Below, piece by piece: positions 19,135-27,895 of a DNA stretch of 64,000 bases (position 1 is its first letter; every line of letters begins with the position of its first letter). A model generated the notes under the pieces. That model was given only the letters and a program-made list of their open reading frames with translations. It was not told the DNA's origin and did not search any database. Source of the stretch: JBCDBD01 sp039184335 (GTDB lineage: Bacteria; Bacteroidota; Bacteroidia; Flavobacteriales; Flavobacteriaceae); assembly GCA_039184335.1 (NCBI GenBank), contig JBCDBD010000002.1, positions 62,001-126,000 of the forward strand, read 5' to 3'. The translations under genes were made by a program, and so were the position numbers.

Positions 19135-19860
19135 ATGGAGCCAAAAAAGTACCCTAATGCCGATTTAAACAGAAATAGTAGCCTATATTTTATGATTGGG
19201 CTGACTATGGTGCTCTTTACCACGTGGCAGTTGCTGGAATATAAGATATACGAGAAACCAAAACATGAAATTGCCATGTTGGATGTAGTTGACAATGTAA
19301 AAGAAGATGTGCCCATTACAGAAAACTTCAGAACGACACCCCCCCCTCCTCCACCTTCTGCACCTGATGTCATCGAAATTGTGGAAGATGTAGAAGAAAT
19401 CGAGGAAACGGTAATCGAAAGTACTGAAAGCAGCCAAGACCTATATATTGAAGATGTGGTGGTCAAAATAGAAGATGTTGAGGTAGAAGAAGAAGAGGAA
19501 GAGATTTCCGTTCCCTTTGCAATTATAGAAAAGGCACCCATTTTTCCAGGCTGTGAAAGCTGTCCTACCGAAGAAGAGCGAAAAGCGTGTTTTAACCAAA
19601 AGGTACAAGAACATATCAAAGTGAACTTCAACTATCCGAAAGCAGCACTAGACATGGGTATAACCGGTCGCGTATTTGTCAAATTTTCAATAGATTCGAA
19701 AGGAAGGGTGTCCAACATACAAAAAAGAGGTCCCGATCGGTTGTTGGAAGATAAGGCTGTCCGGATCATTGCCTCGTTGCCCAGTATGAAACCTGGCCAT
19801 CAAAGAGGAAAACCCGCTAAAGTAGGCTATAGCATACCCATCAACTTTATAATGAAGTGA
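19135..19860 (+). CDS. TonB-family energy transducer
   Basis: A 241-residue inner-membrane-anchored protein that would couple the proton-motive force to outer-membrane TonB-dependent transporters. A short cytoplasmic tail is followed by one membrane helix (about 18-36, LYFMIGLTMVLFTTWQLLEY). A periplasmic linker comes next, with a hexaproline run near residue 70 and then a strongly acidic stretch (EVEEEEEEIS), and last the C-terminal TonB domain (NYPKAALDMGITGRVFVKF to IPINFIMK). The linker is acidic instead of the Pro-Lys type of enterobacterial TonB. No ExbB/ExbD genes are nearby, so it presumably shares a motor encoded elsewhere. Confidence 0.88.
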   Translation: MEPKKYPNADLNRNSSLYFMIGLTMVLFTTWQLLEYKIYEKPKHEIAMLDVVDNVKEDVPITENFRTTPPPPPPSAPDVIEIVEDVEEIEETVIESTESSQDLYIEDVVVKIEDVEVEEEEEEISVPFAIIEKAPIFPGCESCPTEEERKACFNQKVQEHIKVNFNYPKAALDMGITGRVFVKFSIDSKGRVSNIQKRGPDRLLEDKAVRIIASLPSMKPGHQRGKPAKVGYSIPINFIMK

Positions 19861-19868
19861 ACTATAAT

Positions 19869-20319
19869 TTACATTTGTTGAGCCTTTAAGCCTTGGATGT
19901 ATACATGAGGCTTTTTGCCATACCAAGTTGTTTTTGAATATTCCCTGTTTTTCCCATAACTTGGAAGCAAAAGCTGTTCATTCAATCTTTTGACATCATA
20001 CATTTTGGCATTACAGGTACCTGTAAGCATGAGGGTGTACCTTATAAAATTCTTGGCATTTTCCACAGCATTGGGGTCACGGTGCTGACCACTCTCATAG
20101 CCAAAGGAAACATACCCCATTTCATTATGGCGATGGTCATACTGGTAAAATCATCTTCGTAAAGTTTTAGAAGATGCGTAGTCATTGCCTCTTTGACCTG
20201 CTGTGTGTTTTTTCTCCGCTCCTTTTCCTTAGAGGTTTCAACCAAAAACCAACGGTGTACAGGTTGCCCAAGTCTCTGTTAATCGCACATTGCCCACACC
20301 AAATTGACCAGAGCTTCAT
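19869..20319 (-). pseudogene. decayed succinylglutamate desuccinylase/aspartoacylase-like gene
   Basis: Three overlapping minus-strand frames can be joined into one degraded protein. First comes an INRDLGNLYT stretch (about 20254-20283) resembling the DLNRLW region, then a second frame with KNTQQVKEAMTTHLLKLYED, then a third frame with MGYVSFGYESGQHRDPNAVE (20120 downwards). The last piece matches the conserved E-x-GQH-x-DP-x-(A/S)-V-E-N core of the AspA/AstE zinc-carboxypeptidase-like family. The expected N-terminal HGNE zinc motif is absent and at least two frameshifts are needed. Identification rests on by-eye motif similarity, so it is tentative. Confidence 0.5.
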
Positions 20320-20653
20320 TTGACGTCATTTGTGTTATTAGTTTACGATAGCTTTGTACCTGCCATTGGGCTCCATCGCGCCCCATCTGCTTTTTGAAAT
20401 CGATTCAGGCATTTTATCACATTCCTTACCCCTATAAAACTAAAGGACGGTCCCTTTTGAAAACATCACATATATCATATGGAATCGAGGTGTTGCCACT
20501 GCTGTGTGGCTTCATCGACACAGTACCTGAACTAATGAATGAGAGTGGTGCTTATGCATCCATCTTAGCCTATCTGCTGCACAAGAACGTCTTGTAAACA
20601 GCACCAAGCCAACAATAAAAATCGAGAAACTACAAAAAGATCGCTGAAGCTTA
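20320..20653. other. non-coding or decayed stretch
   Basis: No convincing gene here. Both strands carry only short frames, for example a 67-codon plus-strand frame at 20394-20597, with no family resemblance. It adjoins the AstE-like remnant and may be more of the same decayed gene or of a lost neighbour. Confidence 0.4.
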
Positions 20654-20878
20654 TCAGTTTTTTCGAATAGGATAGTCCTCGTAAAGGTCATCAAATGTCT
20701 TTGATGTGGTATATGAGGTATCGGTAAGTACCTTGTAGACCATGTAAACAATGCATACTTGGCCAAAAACGGTCAGGTAAAATATCCCATTAAAGGCAAA
20801 ATCCATACTCACCATTATGGTAATCATCACCAATAGGAACGTAGTCAAAGACACCATGGCCATCGCAGATATTTTCAT
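20654..20878 (-). CDS. small two-helix membrane protein
   Basis: A 74-residue protein with two hydrophobic segments (about 6-24, MAMVSLTTFLLVMITIMVS, and 28-49, FNGIFYLTVFGQVCIVYMVY) and a polar C-terminal tail (KTFDDLYEDYPIRKN). The layout (short N-terminus, helical hairpin, acidic tail) is that of small inner-membrane proteins common in flavobacteria. Function unknown. It survives intact beside the decayed region at 19869-20653 and is divergent from the ROK kinase across 161 AT-rich bases. Confidence 0.6.
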   Translation of the reverse strand: MKISAMAMVSLTTFLLVMITIMVSMDFAFNGIFYLTVFGQVCIVYMVYKVLTDTSYTTSKTFDDLYEDYPIRKN

Positions 20879-21039
20879 AGCAAAACTTAAAATAATACTA
20901 TGATTAAGATATTCAATTTAACCTATGTTTTCTAAGTTTTAACAACATTTTAATTCTAGGATAAGTCATTAAAAAAAGTTACTTTTTGGAGGTATTATTC
21001 AGTAGTTTTAATTATTTGTATCTAAATTCTAATTATTCT

Positions 21040-21999
21040 ATGGAGCTTGTTGTAGGAATTGACATTGGAGGCACCAAAACCAAAATTGGCCTGGTCGACC
21101 AAAAGGGCAAGTGTCTCACTCGACTGTTCTTTAGAACCCGTGAGTACCCTGACCTGAATGATTACCTGGCCCAAATAAAGATTTCAGTAGATCAGTTGAT
21201 TTCAGAATTTGGCAACGAAACGACTATCGTTGGTTGTGGTATTGGAGCCCCTAATGCATCTAGCAAGAATGGAACGATTGTCAATGCCAGCAACCTTTTA
21301 TGGAAGGGTACCGTACCTATTCTTGATGGACTCAAACAATTAATGCCGATGCCCATGCGCATCATGAACGATGCCAGTGCAGCCGCACTTGGAGAACTGT
21401 TATTTGGCAATGGGAGAAACATGACCGATTTTATTGTAGTCACTTTAGGTACCGGCTTTGGTGCGGGCATAGTGGCCAATGGCCAACTGATCGATGGATA
21501 TGATGGATTTGCAGGCGAATTGGGTCATATCGACATGACCATAGGCGATGGAAGGCTCACAGGCCTGGGGGTTCGTGGAGGACTTGAAGCCTATGTGTCG
21601 GCAACGGGGCTGAAAAGAACCATTATGCACATGCAGAGCAAATATATGGATGATAGCAGGTTCAGGAATATCGCCTATAACGACCTTCATGGTGAAGAGA
21701 TAACCCAGGCAGCTGAAGAAGGTGACATTATTGCCCTCAAAGCATTTGATTACACCGCAAAAATAATGGCATTGGCCCTTTCCAATTTTACCGCTTTTAC
21801 ACAACCAGAAGCTTTCATTCTTATGGGCGGACTCACGAACAGCGGAAAGTGGATCATGGAGCCCCTAGAAAAATACTTCAATACATTTCTTTTGGATGTC
21901 TATAAAGGCAAAGTGAAGTTGATGTATTCGGGCATGCCGGGAAAAACAGCAGCCATCAGTGGAGCGGCAGCCCTTATTTGGGAACACCACCAAAAGTAA
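21040..21999 (+). CDS. ROK-family sugar kinase (glucokinase-like) lacking zinc cysteines
   Basis: A 319-residue ROK protein, probably phosphorylating glucose or a related hexose with ATP. The phosphate loop GIDIGGTKTK is at 6-15, the catalytic Asp111 in NDASAA, the adenosine loop VTLGTGFGAGIV at 134-145 and GELGHID at 159-165. The hallmark C-x-C-G-x-x-G-C zinc knuckle reads GRLTGLGVRGGLEAY here: all three cysteines are replaced (Thr174, Leu176, Gly181) while the flanking residues are kept. The knuckle's role must therefore be met without metal or be lost. I chose ATG 21040, directly before the first strand; an upstream start at 20986 adds 18 unsupported residues. Confidence 0.88.
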   Translation: MELVVGIDIGGTKTKIGLVDQKGKCLTRLFFRTREYPDLNDYLAQIKISVDQLISEFGNETTIVGCGIGAPNASSKNGTIVNASNLLWKGTVPILDGLKQLMPMPMRIMNDASAAALGELLFGNGRNMTDFIVVTLGTGFGAGIVANGQLIDGYDGFAGELGHIDMTIGDGRLTGLGVRGGLEAYVSATGLKRTIMHMQSKYMDDSRFRNIAYNDLHGEEITQAAEEGDIIALKAFDYTAKIMALALSNFTAFTQPEAFILMGGLTNSGKWIMEPLEKYFNTFLLDVYKGKVKLMYSGMPGKTAAISGAAALIWEHHQK

Positions 22000-22098
22000 G
22001 GAACCGGTCATTATAATAGGTAAAAGGCATCCCAGCCATAATGGATTGATGTGCAACCTCTGATACCCTGTATTACATGTGAAATAATGATATACAAA

Positions 22099-23760
22099 TC
22101 AATTTTCATTGAGGTATTTGTGCACCAAGCTGATGGAAATCGCACCTTCACCCACTGCTGAAGCGACGCGGTTCATGGCACCACTACGCACATCTCCTGC
22201 AGCAAATACCCCAGGCACGCTCGTCTCTAATAAGTAGGGTGGCTTGCTTTGTTTCCATTTTATCATTCCTGAATCATGGTCAAGTACGTCACGACCAGTA
22301 AGCAAGAATCCTTTTCCATCTTTAAGAAAGGCTTCACCCGTCCATTCCGTATAAGGTCTAGCCCCAATGAAGATGAAAATGGCACGGGCATATTGCTCAT
22401 TTTCTTCTCCAGACCGATTATCTCGAAGAACAACCTGTTCCAATCGAGAATCACCCTTTGCCTCAATAATTTCAGTATGGGTCATCACTTCTATGTTTGC
22501 GGTATTTTCTATCTGATCGATCAAGTACGAACTCATGGTACTCTGAAGTGAATCCCTACGTATTACAATATGTACCTTATTTGCAAATTTCGAAAGGTAC
22601 ATAGCGCCCTGACCCGCACTGTTACCACCACCTACAACATATACATCGCCGTTTTTGCAGGTATGCGCTTCGGTAGTAGCTGCCCCATAGTAAACCCCTG
22701 CTCCTGTGAGGCCATCCATTCCGCTGTTGGGTAATTTTCGATAATCGACCCCCGTGGCAATGACCACGGCCTTGGCCTTCAAGACACTTCCGTCTGAAAG
22801 GGTGAGGCTCTTGTAAAAATCCCGTATCGAAATCTGTGTCACCTCAACAGGAGATAAAAACTCTATCCCAAACCGGGTCGCTTGGGTTATGGCCCTTCTC
22901 GCCAAGTCAGAACCACTCAATCCTTTGGGAAAGCCCAAGTAATTTTCGATTCGCGAACTGGTACCGGCTTGGCCGCCAGGTGCCTTGCGGTCAATCAACA
23001 GGGTCTTGAGGCCCTCACTGCCACCATAGACCGCTGCAGCCAGACCAGCCGGGCCTGCACCGACGATGACCACGTCATAGAGTTCTTCGCTCGCCTTTAT
23101 ATTGAGTCCTAATTTCTGGGCTATCTCGGGCAAGTCGGGATTTTTTAATACACTTCCGTCTTCAAAAAAAACAGCAGGCAAATCTTTTGAATTGAATTCG
23201 TTGTTGTTTACCAGCTCTTTGGCGACATCTTCATTCTCGACATTCAAGAACTGATAGGGAAACATATTACCCGCAAGAAAATCCTTGATATTGTGGGTGT
23301 TTGGTGAAAATGGATATCCAACGATACGCAACCCGGTAAACGAGGGCGAGTAATGGGCCAACCAATCTTGTAGCACATCATCGATTACAGGAAAAAGTTT
23401 CTCCTCGGGCGGATTCCATGGCTTTAACAAATAATAGTCTAGCTGCACCTCATTGATGGCCTTTATGGCCGCATCGGTATCGGAGTAGGCAGTGAGCAAT
23501 ACCCTTTTGGCGTTTGGAAAGGAAATCAATGCCTTTTCCAAAAAATCCACTCCCAACATTTCGGGCATACGTTGGTCTGACAGCAACAAGGCGACTTCTT
23601 CCCCTTTGTTCTTTAACACTGTGATTGCTTCTAGGGCCTCATTGGCAGAGGTCGAGGCCATGATTCGATAGTCATTTCTATATCGGGAACGCAAGTCCCC
23701 ACGAATCGCCGACAAGACTTGTGTATCGTCATCAATGGCGATAATGATCGGTTTTTTCAC
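22099..23760 (-). CDS. fused response regulator / thioredoxin-reductase-like flavoprotein
   Basis: A 553-residue fusion. Residues 1-130 are a receiver domain (acid triad Asp10-12, phospho-Asp62 in SDQRMPE, Lys113 in LLKPW). About 140-220 looks like a thioredoxin/glutaredoxin fold, but SPNTH stands where CxxC would be. From 226 on is a thioredoxin-reductase-type flavoprotein: GAGPAGL at 234-240 for FAD, GGGNSAGQGA at 377-386 for NADPH and FAAGDVRS near the end. The redox-active CxxC expected about 20 residues before the NADPH loop is replaced by YYGAATTEA. It may be a phosphorylation-tuned NADPH oxidase or sensor. It overlaps the histidine kinase stop by four bases (ATGA). Confidence 0.9.
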   Translation of the reverse strand: MKKPIIIAIDDDTQVLSAIRGDLRSRYRNDYRIMASTSANEALEAITVLKNKGEEVALLLSDQRMPEMLGVDFLEKALISFPNAKRVLLTAYSDTDAAIKAINEVQLDYYLLKPWNPPEEKLFPVIDDVLQDWLAHYSPSFTGLRIVGYPFSPNTHNIKDFLAGNMFPYQFLNVENEDVAKELVNNNEFNSKDLPAVFFEDGSVLKNPDLPEIAQKLGLNIKASEELYDVVIVGAGPAGLAAAVYGGSEGLKTLLIDRKAPGGQAGTSSRIENYLGFPKGLSGSDLARRAITQATRFGIEFLSPVEVTQISIRDFYKSLTLSDGSVLKAKAVVIATGVDYRKLPNSGMDGLTGAGVYYGAATTEAHTCKNGDVYVVGGGNSAGQGAMYLSKFANKVHIVIRRDSLQSTMSSYLIDQIENTANIEVMTHTEIIEAKGDSRLEQVVLRDNRSGEENEQYARAIFIFIGARPYTEWTGEAFLKDGKGFLLTGRDVLDHDSGMIKWKQSKPPYLLETSVPGVFAAGDVRSGAMNRVASAVGEGAISISLVHKYLNEN

Positions 23761-25166
23761 GTGTTTTGTGCTTCTGGGTTATGATCAATGGGTAAACAGA
23801 CCTCAAATACGGTCTCTCCTGGTTTTGACTTCGCCTTGAGCTGTCCGTTGTGCTGTTTGATAATCTTTAAGGCAACATCAAGCCCTAAACCGGTACCCTT
23901 TCCTATTTCCTTCGTAGTAAAAAAAGGTTCAAAAATACGGTTGAGGTGTTCCTTGGCGATTCCATGCCCGTTATCTTTCACAAACACGTACACAAAGTTT
24001 CCCGAAGCCTTCGTCTCTACCGTGATTTCGCCATCGGCAACAGGAAGCGCATCTATCGCATTGTCTATCAAGTTGGTCCAAACCTGGTTCAATTCTCCGG
24101 GCAGCCCATGAACCTGGGGTATGTTTTCATCAAACCTTATGGTAACCTTATGGCCTACTTTCGAGATTTTATGGTCTAAGACATGGAGTGTACTCTGGAT
24201 TCCCGAATGGATGTCGAGCATTTGAAAATCGAGACTTTGGTCCATGTATGAATAGGTCTTTACCGATTTCACCAGGGTCTCTATCCGCGAAGAGGCCTCT
24301 TTGATATCGGTCACGGTTTTATGGGTCGTCATGTTCTGGACAATCCATTTTAGGACCGGATTGAAGTCTTCATCACGTAACAACGATTTTACATAAAGTA
24401 AATCATCGGTATTGAATTGATATTCCACCAAAAGGGGCACTAGGTCAAACTTATCAACCAAGCTACAATCGGTGAACCAATCATACAGGTCATCTTCTAG
24501 GGTATTTTTTTCCAACATGGAAAGTTGTGATGGCTTTTCTTCTAGCTTTCGATACATGAACTGGTTGATACTATCAATCGTGTCATCGGCTGCCCTAATC
24601 TTGATCACCTTTTTGAAATCTTCAGGCAATCCCTTCAAATGTTTTTGCAGCAGTGAGGCACTGCGCACCATGGCCGAGGCGGGATTATTGAGCTCGTGGG
24701 CCAACCCAGCTGAAAGTTTTCCCAAGGCAATGAGCTTCTCGTTCTGTACCTCAGTTTGGGTAATATTGCGGATACGGTTGTTCATTTCATGGACCAAAAC
24801 CTCAGTGAGCTCATAAAATCTACTGATTAAAACTTGCAGCTTATCACGATGTAACTTGCCCACAACAGCAGGTACCAGGGCAACCGCACCCCCACTTGCG
24901 TTTTTGGCCCTTGAATAGGGCAACAAACCTGAAATATCATGTTTTTTTATTCTTCCGAAGGATTTTCGGTTGTTGTTATGTTGAAGGTAGATTTCAAAAT
25001 CGCCCTCAAAGACCAACATCAAACTATCAATGGGGCTTCCTTTTTCAAACAGGTGACCCCCTTTGGGAATCGCCTCAATTTCAAGATTGTCATTCAACCA
25101 GTCCAACTGTGCCTGTGGAACTTTCTCGAACTGTGGAAACCCTGAGAGCTCATATGTTATTTTCAT
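23757..25166 (-). CDS. histidine kinase with N-terminal cyclic-nucleotide-binding-like domain
   Basis: A 469-residue soluble sensor kinase. The N-terminus (about 10-110) is a Crp/cNMP-type jelly roll (IPKGGHLFEKGSPIDSLMLV, FEGDFEIYL). A dimerisation helix follows with the phosphorylated His157 in GLAHELNNPASA, a long helical insert, and a complete HATPase domain (NLIDNAID, DNGHGI, FEPFFTT, GKGTGLGL). There is no membrane segment. Its partner is clearly the fused receiver/thioredoxin-reductase protein, which starts inside this gene's stop codon. I chose ATG 25166; the frame is open further up to 25307 but that part has no domain and would overlap the divergent promoter region. Confidence 0.88.
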   Translation of the reverse strand: MKITYELSGFPQFEKVPQAQLDWLNDNLEIEAIPKGGHLFEKGSPIDSLMLVFEGDFEIYLQHNNNRKSFGRIKKHDISGLLPYSRAKNASGGAVALVPAVVGKLHRDKLQVLISRFYELTEVLVHEMNNRIRNITQTEVQNEKLIALGKLSAGLAHELNNPASAMVRSASLLQKHLKGLPEDFKKVIKIRAADDTIDSINQFMYRKLEEKPSQLSMLEKNTLEDDLYDWFTDCSLVDKFDLVPLLVEYQFNTDDLLYVKSLLRDEDFNPVLKWIVQNMTTHKTVTDIKEASSRIETLVKSVKTYSYMDQSLDFQMLDIHSGIQSTLHVLDHKISKVGHKVTIRFDENIPQVHGLPGELNQVWTNLIDNAIDALPVADGEITVETKASGNFVYVFVKDNGHGIAKEHLNRIFEPFFTTKEIGKGTGLGLDVALKIIKQHNGQLKAKSKPGETVFEVCLPIDHNPEAQNT

Positions 25167-25336
25167 ACCTCTGTTTTGAAATGGAAAAGGTCTTGATTTC
25201 GTTTTTGAAAGATAATGAACTTCAACATAAAAAATACAGACGAGAACCCAAAGCATGTTACCCATCCATGAACGGTTGTTTAAGGGTGCGCATGGTTTTC
25301 TGTACACCCGAATATTTGTATTTTAACCAAATCAAA

Positions 25337-26536
25337 ATGCAACAGATGCAACACCATATCCTCCTTAATCTCTTTGCCATATTTGGAGTGGCCACCGCAG
25401 TGGTCATCATCTGTAAATTTCTTAAAATAAGATACATCATCGGCTATCTCATCACTGGGGTTTTGCTAAGCCCGAACACGAGCCATTACTTTGCCAATAT
25501 GGAAGAAGTGGAAGTCTATGCTGAAATTGGGATTATTCTGCTGCTGTTCACCGTTGGACTTGAATTTTCGTTCAGCAACCTCAAGCGCATCAAAGATTAT
25601 GTGTTGGTCGGGGGTGCTGCCCAAGTGTTTTTTACCATCTTTCTTACCTCTGGCCTTATTTGGTTGCTCATGCGGCCCTCTGTCGAAGAAAGTATATTTT
25701 GGGGATTTTTATATGCTTTGAGCAGTACGGCCATCGTAATAAAGGTATTACAGGACAACAATAAAATTAACACCCCACACGGAAAATTCATTCTCGCAGT
25801 GCTCTTGTTCCAAGATATCACGATTGTACCCTTAATGCTCTTCACTCCTATTTTAGCAGGTGCCGGTGATGCCAGCCCTATAGAGGCGTTTCTTTGGCTC
25901 TTGGGCAAATTGGTGTTGATGGGCGGAATCGCATATTTGTTGGCCCGCTTTGTGATTCCGTACTTCTTAAAGACGGTCATGAAGGTACAGAGCCAAGAAG
26001 TATTTCTGATCGCCTTGGTTTTTATCGTTACCGGTATTGCCTTATTGACAGAGAAGTTAGGACTTTCCTTGGCATTGGGGGCTTTTATAGCCGGATTGAT
26101 CATTGCTGAAACTGAATACCACCGTATGGCCATTTCATGCTTTTTACCTTTTCGTTATGTGTTCATGAGCTTCTTCTTTATTTCTATGGGCATGTTACTC
26201 GATTACCATATTTTTATGACCGATTGGAATTGGATTCTCTTTTGGTGCTTGTTTGCATTGGTTGTAAAGGCCATAGCAGGCATCTTGGCCGTAAAAGTCA
26301 TGAAACTGGACTGGAAAACCGCGCTGGCCGTAGGTTTTTCCATAGCCCAAATCGGGGAGTTTTCTTTTGTACTTGCCCAAAGTGGGCTGGAATTTGAATT
26401 GATCAGCAAGCATAATTACCAACTGTTTCTGGCCGTATCGATTCTGTTGATGTCAATTACCCCATTTATCGTGGCCCAAGCAGAACATATACAGCCAAAC
26501 TTTACCAAACTATTCAAAACAAGGTGTCATGGCTGA
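25337..26536 (+). CDS. CPA2-family cation/proton antiporter (KefB-like membrane domain)
   Basis: A 399-residue membrane protein with about 12-13 helices typical of monovalent cation:proton antiporter-2. Motifs include YIIGYLITGVLLSPN in the second helix, EIGIILLLFTVGLEFS and LSSTAIVIKVLQD, with the polar residues of the ion site, and later LGAFIAGLIIAE. It ends after the membrane domain: there is no TrkA-N or KTN regulatory tail. The frame is open 147 codons upstream (to 24896), but that lies antisense to the kinase; the membrane fold starts at ATG 25337 or 25346. It overlaps the glutaredoxin-like gene by eight bases. Confidence 0.88.
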   Translation: MQQMQHHILLNLFAIFGVATAVVIICKFLKIRYIIGYLITGVLLSPNTSHYFANMEEVEVYAEIGIILLLFTVGLEFSFSNLKRIKDYVLVGGAAQVFFTIFLTSGLIWLLMRPSVEESIFWGFLYALSSTAIVIKVLQDNNKINTPHGKFILAVLLFQDITIVPLMLFTPILAGAGDASPIEAFLWLLGKLVLMGGIAYLLARFVIPYFLKTVMKVQSQEVFLIALVFIVTGIALLTEKLGLSLALGAFIAGLIIAETEYHRMAISCFLPFRYVFMSFFFISMGMLLDYHIFMTDWNWILFWCLFALVVKAIAGILAVKVMKLDWKTALAVGFSIAQIGEFSFVLAQSGLEFELISKHNYQLFLAVSILLMSITPFIVAQAEHIQPNFTKLFKTRCHG

Positions 26537-26786
26537 GCATGTTTTAAAGCTGTACGGTACCGATTGGTGTACCAAATCAGCCAACTTACGAAACTACCTA
26601 CAATCGATTTGGGTAGAATTTGAGGATTATAATGTGGAAACCCAAGTTGAAGCCGATAAGGCCGTTCGAGCAATTTATGGGGGTAAACTTAAGTTTCCAA
26701 CGGTCACCTATGGCAATGATTTTTTGAAGAACCCCAGCATCAAAGAGTTGGATGCCTTTTTAAAGGCACACCGACTGTTGGATTAA
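26529..26786 (+). CDS. glutaredoxin-like protein with monothiol CxxS site
   Basis: An 85-residue single-domain glutaredoxin-fold protein. The active site is DWCTKSANL, with Cys14 and Ser17 in place of the usual CPYC, followed by the cis-proline loop KFPTVTYG. Small proteins of this kind reduce mixed glutathione or other low-molecular-weight thiol disulfides. The start overlaps the antiporter's last eight bases, implying translational coupling. Thiol gating of a CPA2 antiporter (as with glutathione and KefB) is an attractive link but is inference. Confidence 0.83.
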   Translation: MAEHVLKLYGTDWCTKSANLRNYLQSIWVEFEDYNVETQVEADKAVRAIYGGKLKFPTVTYGNDFLKNPSIKELDAFLKAHRLLD

Positions 26787-26848
26787 AGTATACCAGAGTG
26801 GGCATCTTAGTTCACCACCCATTGTAAGAGGCAAATTATTTATACTAA

Positions 26849-27511
26849 CTAGAGGCTCGTAATTGTATTTCTCCCGGTTTTTCTAAAGATCAAGTCCTGT
26901 TCCCCCAAGGAAGAAACAACCAAGCTAATGTAATCATCTATCGCTTTTTGAATGGTATTTGGGTTTGAACCTGCGACATCAATAGTCCCTTTCCATATCA
27001 ATTCTTTTGCTTTACCCACACAAATACAGTAGAGCATGGTCTCCACATGATATACCCGATATTCGTTGTAATGGTCTTCTTGTTGGTACCCAGTATTCAG
27101 ATCTAGGGCATCTTCGTTAAAGGCACTATACACTCCTGCCAGTTCATCCATTTTTTCGAGAAATGTCTTTTTCTTTTCAGACCCAAGTACTTTAGTGAAC
27201 AAGATGGCATCAAAGCCCTTTTCCAATAGTTGGTGCTCTACCTTTGAAAGTTCACTTTCTGGGTTTTCAGATGAGGTAAATTCCACATCATACAAATCGA
27301 GGCTGCGGTATGATTCTACCCCTCTTTTTGTAAACTCTTGCTGTAGTTTGGTCTCAAAATCCGTTCTGATATCCAAATCTTCGGTCATGCCCACAAGAAG
27401 TACTTGATAGGTATCAAAGAGCACGATATCAGGATTCTTCCAACTGCTCACCAAACGGGTAGAGCCACAGCTGGCCATCAGTAAAATACAAAGCAAACCT
27501 ATTTTTTTCAT
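26849..27511 (-). CDS. predicted lipoprotein, function unknown
   Basis: A 220-residue protein with a lipoprotein signal: MKKIGLLCILLMASCGST, lipobox LMASC with the modified Cys15. The mature part (DTYQVLLVGMTEDLDIRT, FDAILFTKVLG, IWKGTIDVAGSNPNTIQKAI) looks like a compact alpha/beta domain reminiscent of DUF4136-type lipoproteins, though I would not assign it. It is convergent with the glutaredoxin-like gene (62-base gap) and stands alone on its strand. Its 5' side faces a gene-poor stretch of about 385 bases. Confidence 0.7.
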   Translation of the reverse strand: MKKIGLLCILLMASCGSTRLVSSWKNPDIVLFDTYQVLLVGMTEDLDIRTDFETKLQQEFTKRGVESYRSLDLYDVEFTSSENPESELSKVEHQLLEKGFDAILFTKVLGSEKKKTFLEKMDELAGVYSAFNEDALDLNTGYQQEDHYNEYRVYHVETMLYCICVGKAKELIWKGTIDVAGSNPNTIQKAIDDYISLVVSSLGEQDLIFRKTGRNTITSL

Positions 27512-27895
27512 GGCATTGATTTTTGTTGTCAGTACTACATGTCTATCATTTCATATATAATGATCGATGCTGTCTTTAATTTCCTTCAGTAAATTCAATG
27601 TTAGCGTTTTCCAATGTTTTGCCACGCCACCTTTACGATGTGCAAGATAATTTGGAAGGGAATGACCAAAAATGACATTCCTCAGTTTTTAAGTATACTG
27701 GAAGCCTTGATTTGGTGATACCAATATTTTTGGGATAAGCTTGATAATTTCTTGGGAGAACATTAAACAGAGGCAATCAAGGCAGCCTTTTTTCATTATT
27801 ACCAGCCTAAATAAAATACTGTAGGCTTGTAATGCCGTTTAAAGATTTCTATTTTAACAGTTGATTCACCTAAACAAAGATAAAGTTGTATAGAT
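27512..27895. other. gene-poor stretch with possible gene remnants
   Basis: No intact gene. On the minus strand a start-less open stretch ends at a stop at 27551-27553 and reads sensibly (NVIFGHSLPNYLAHRKGG, HWKTLTLNLLKEIKD). An upstream shifted frame gives MKKGCLDCLCLMFSQEIIKL. These look like fragments of a decayed gene but I recognise no family. The promoter of the AlbA_2 gene must lie at the right end. Confidence 0.35.

Noticed and set aside
24896..25336. A 147-codon extension of the antiporter frame upstream of 25337
   Set aside because: It runs antisense through the histidine kinase start and the divergent promoter region, has no domain, and the antiporter fold begins exactly at ATG 25337.
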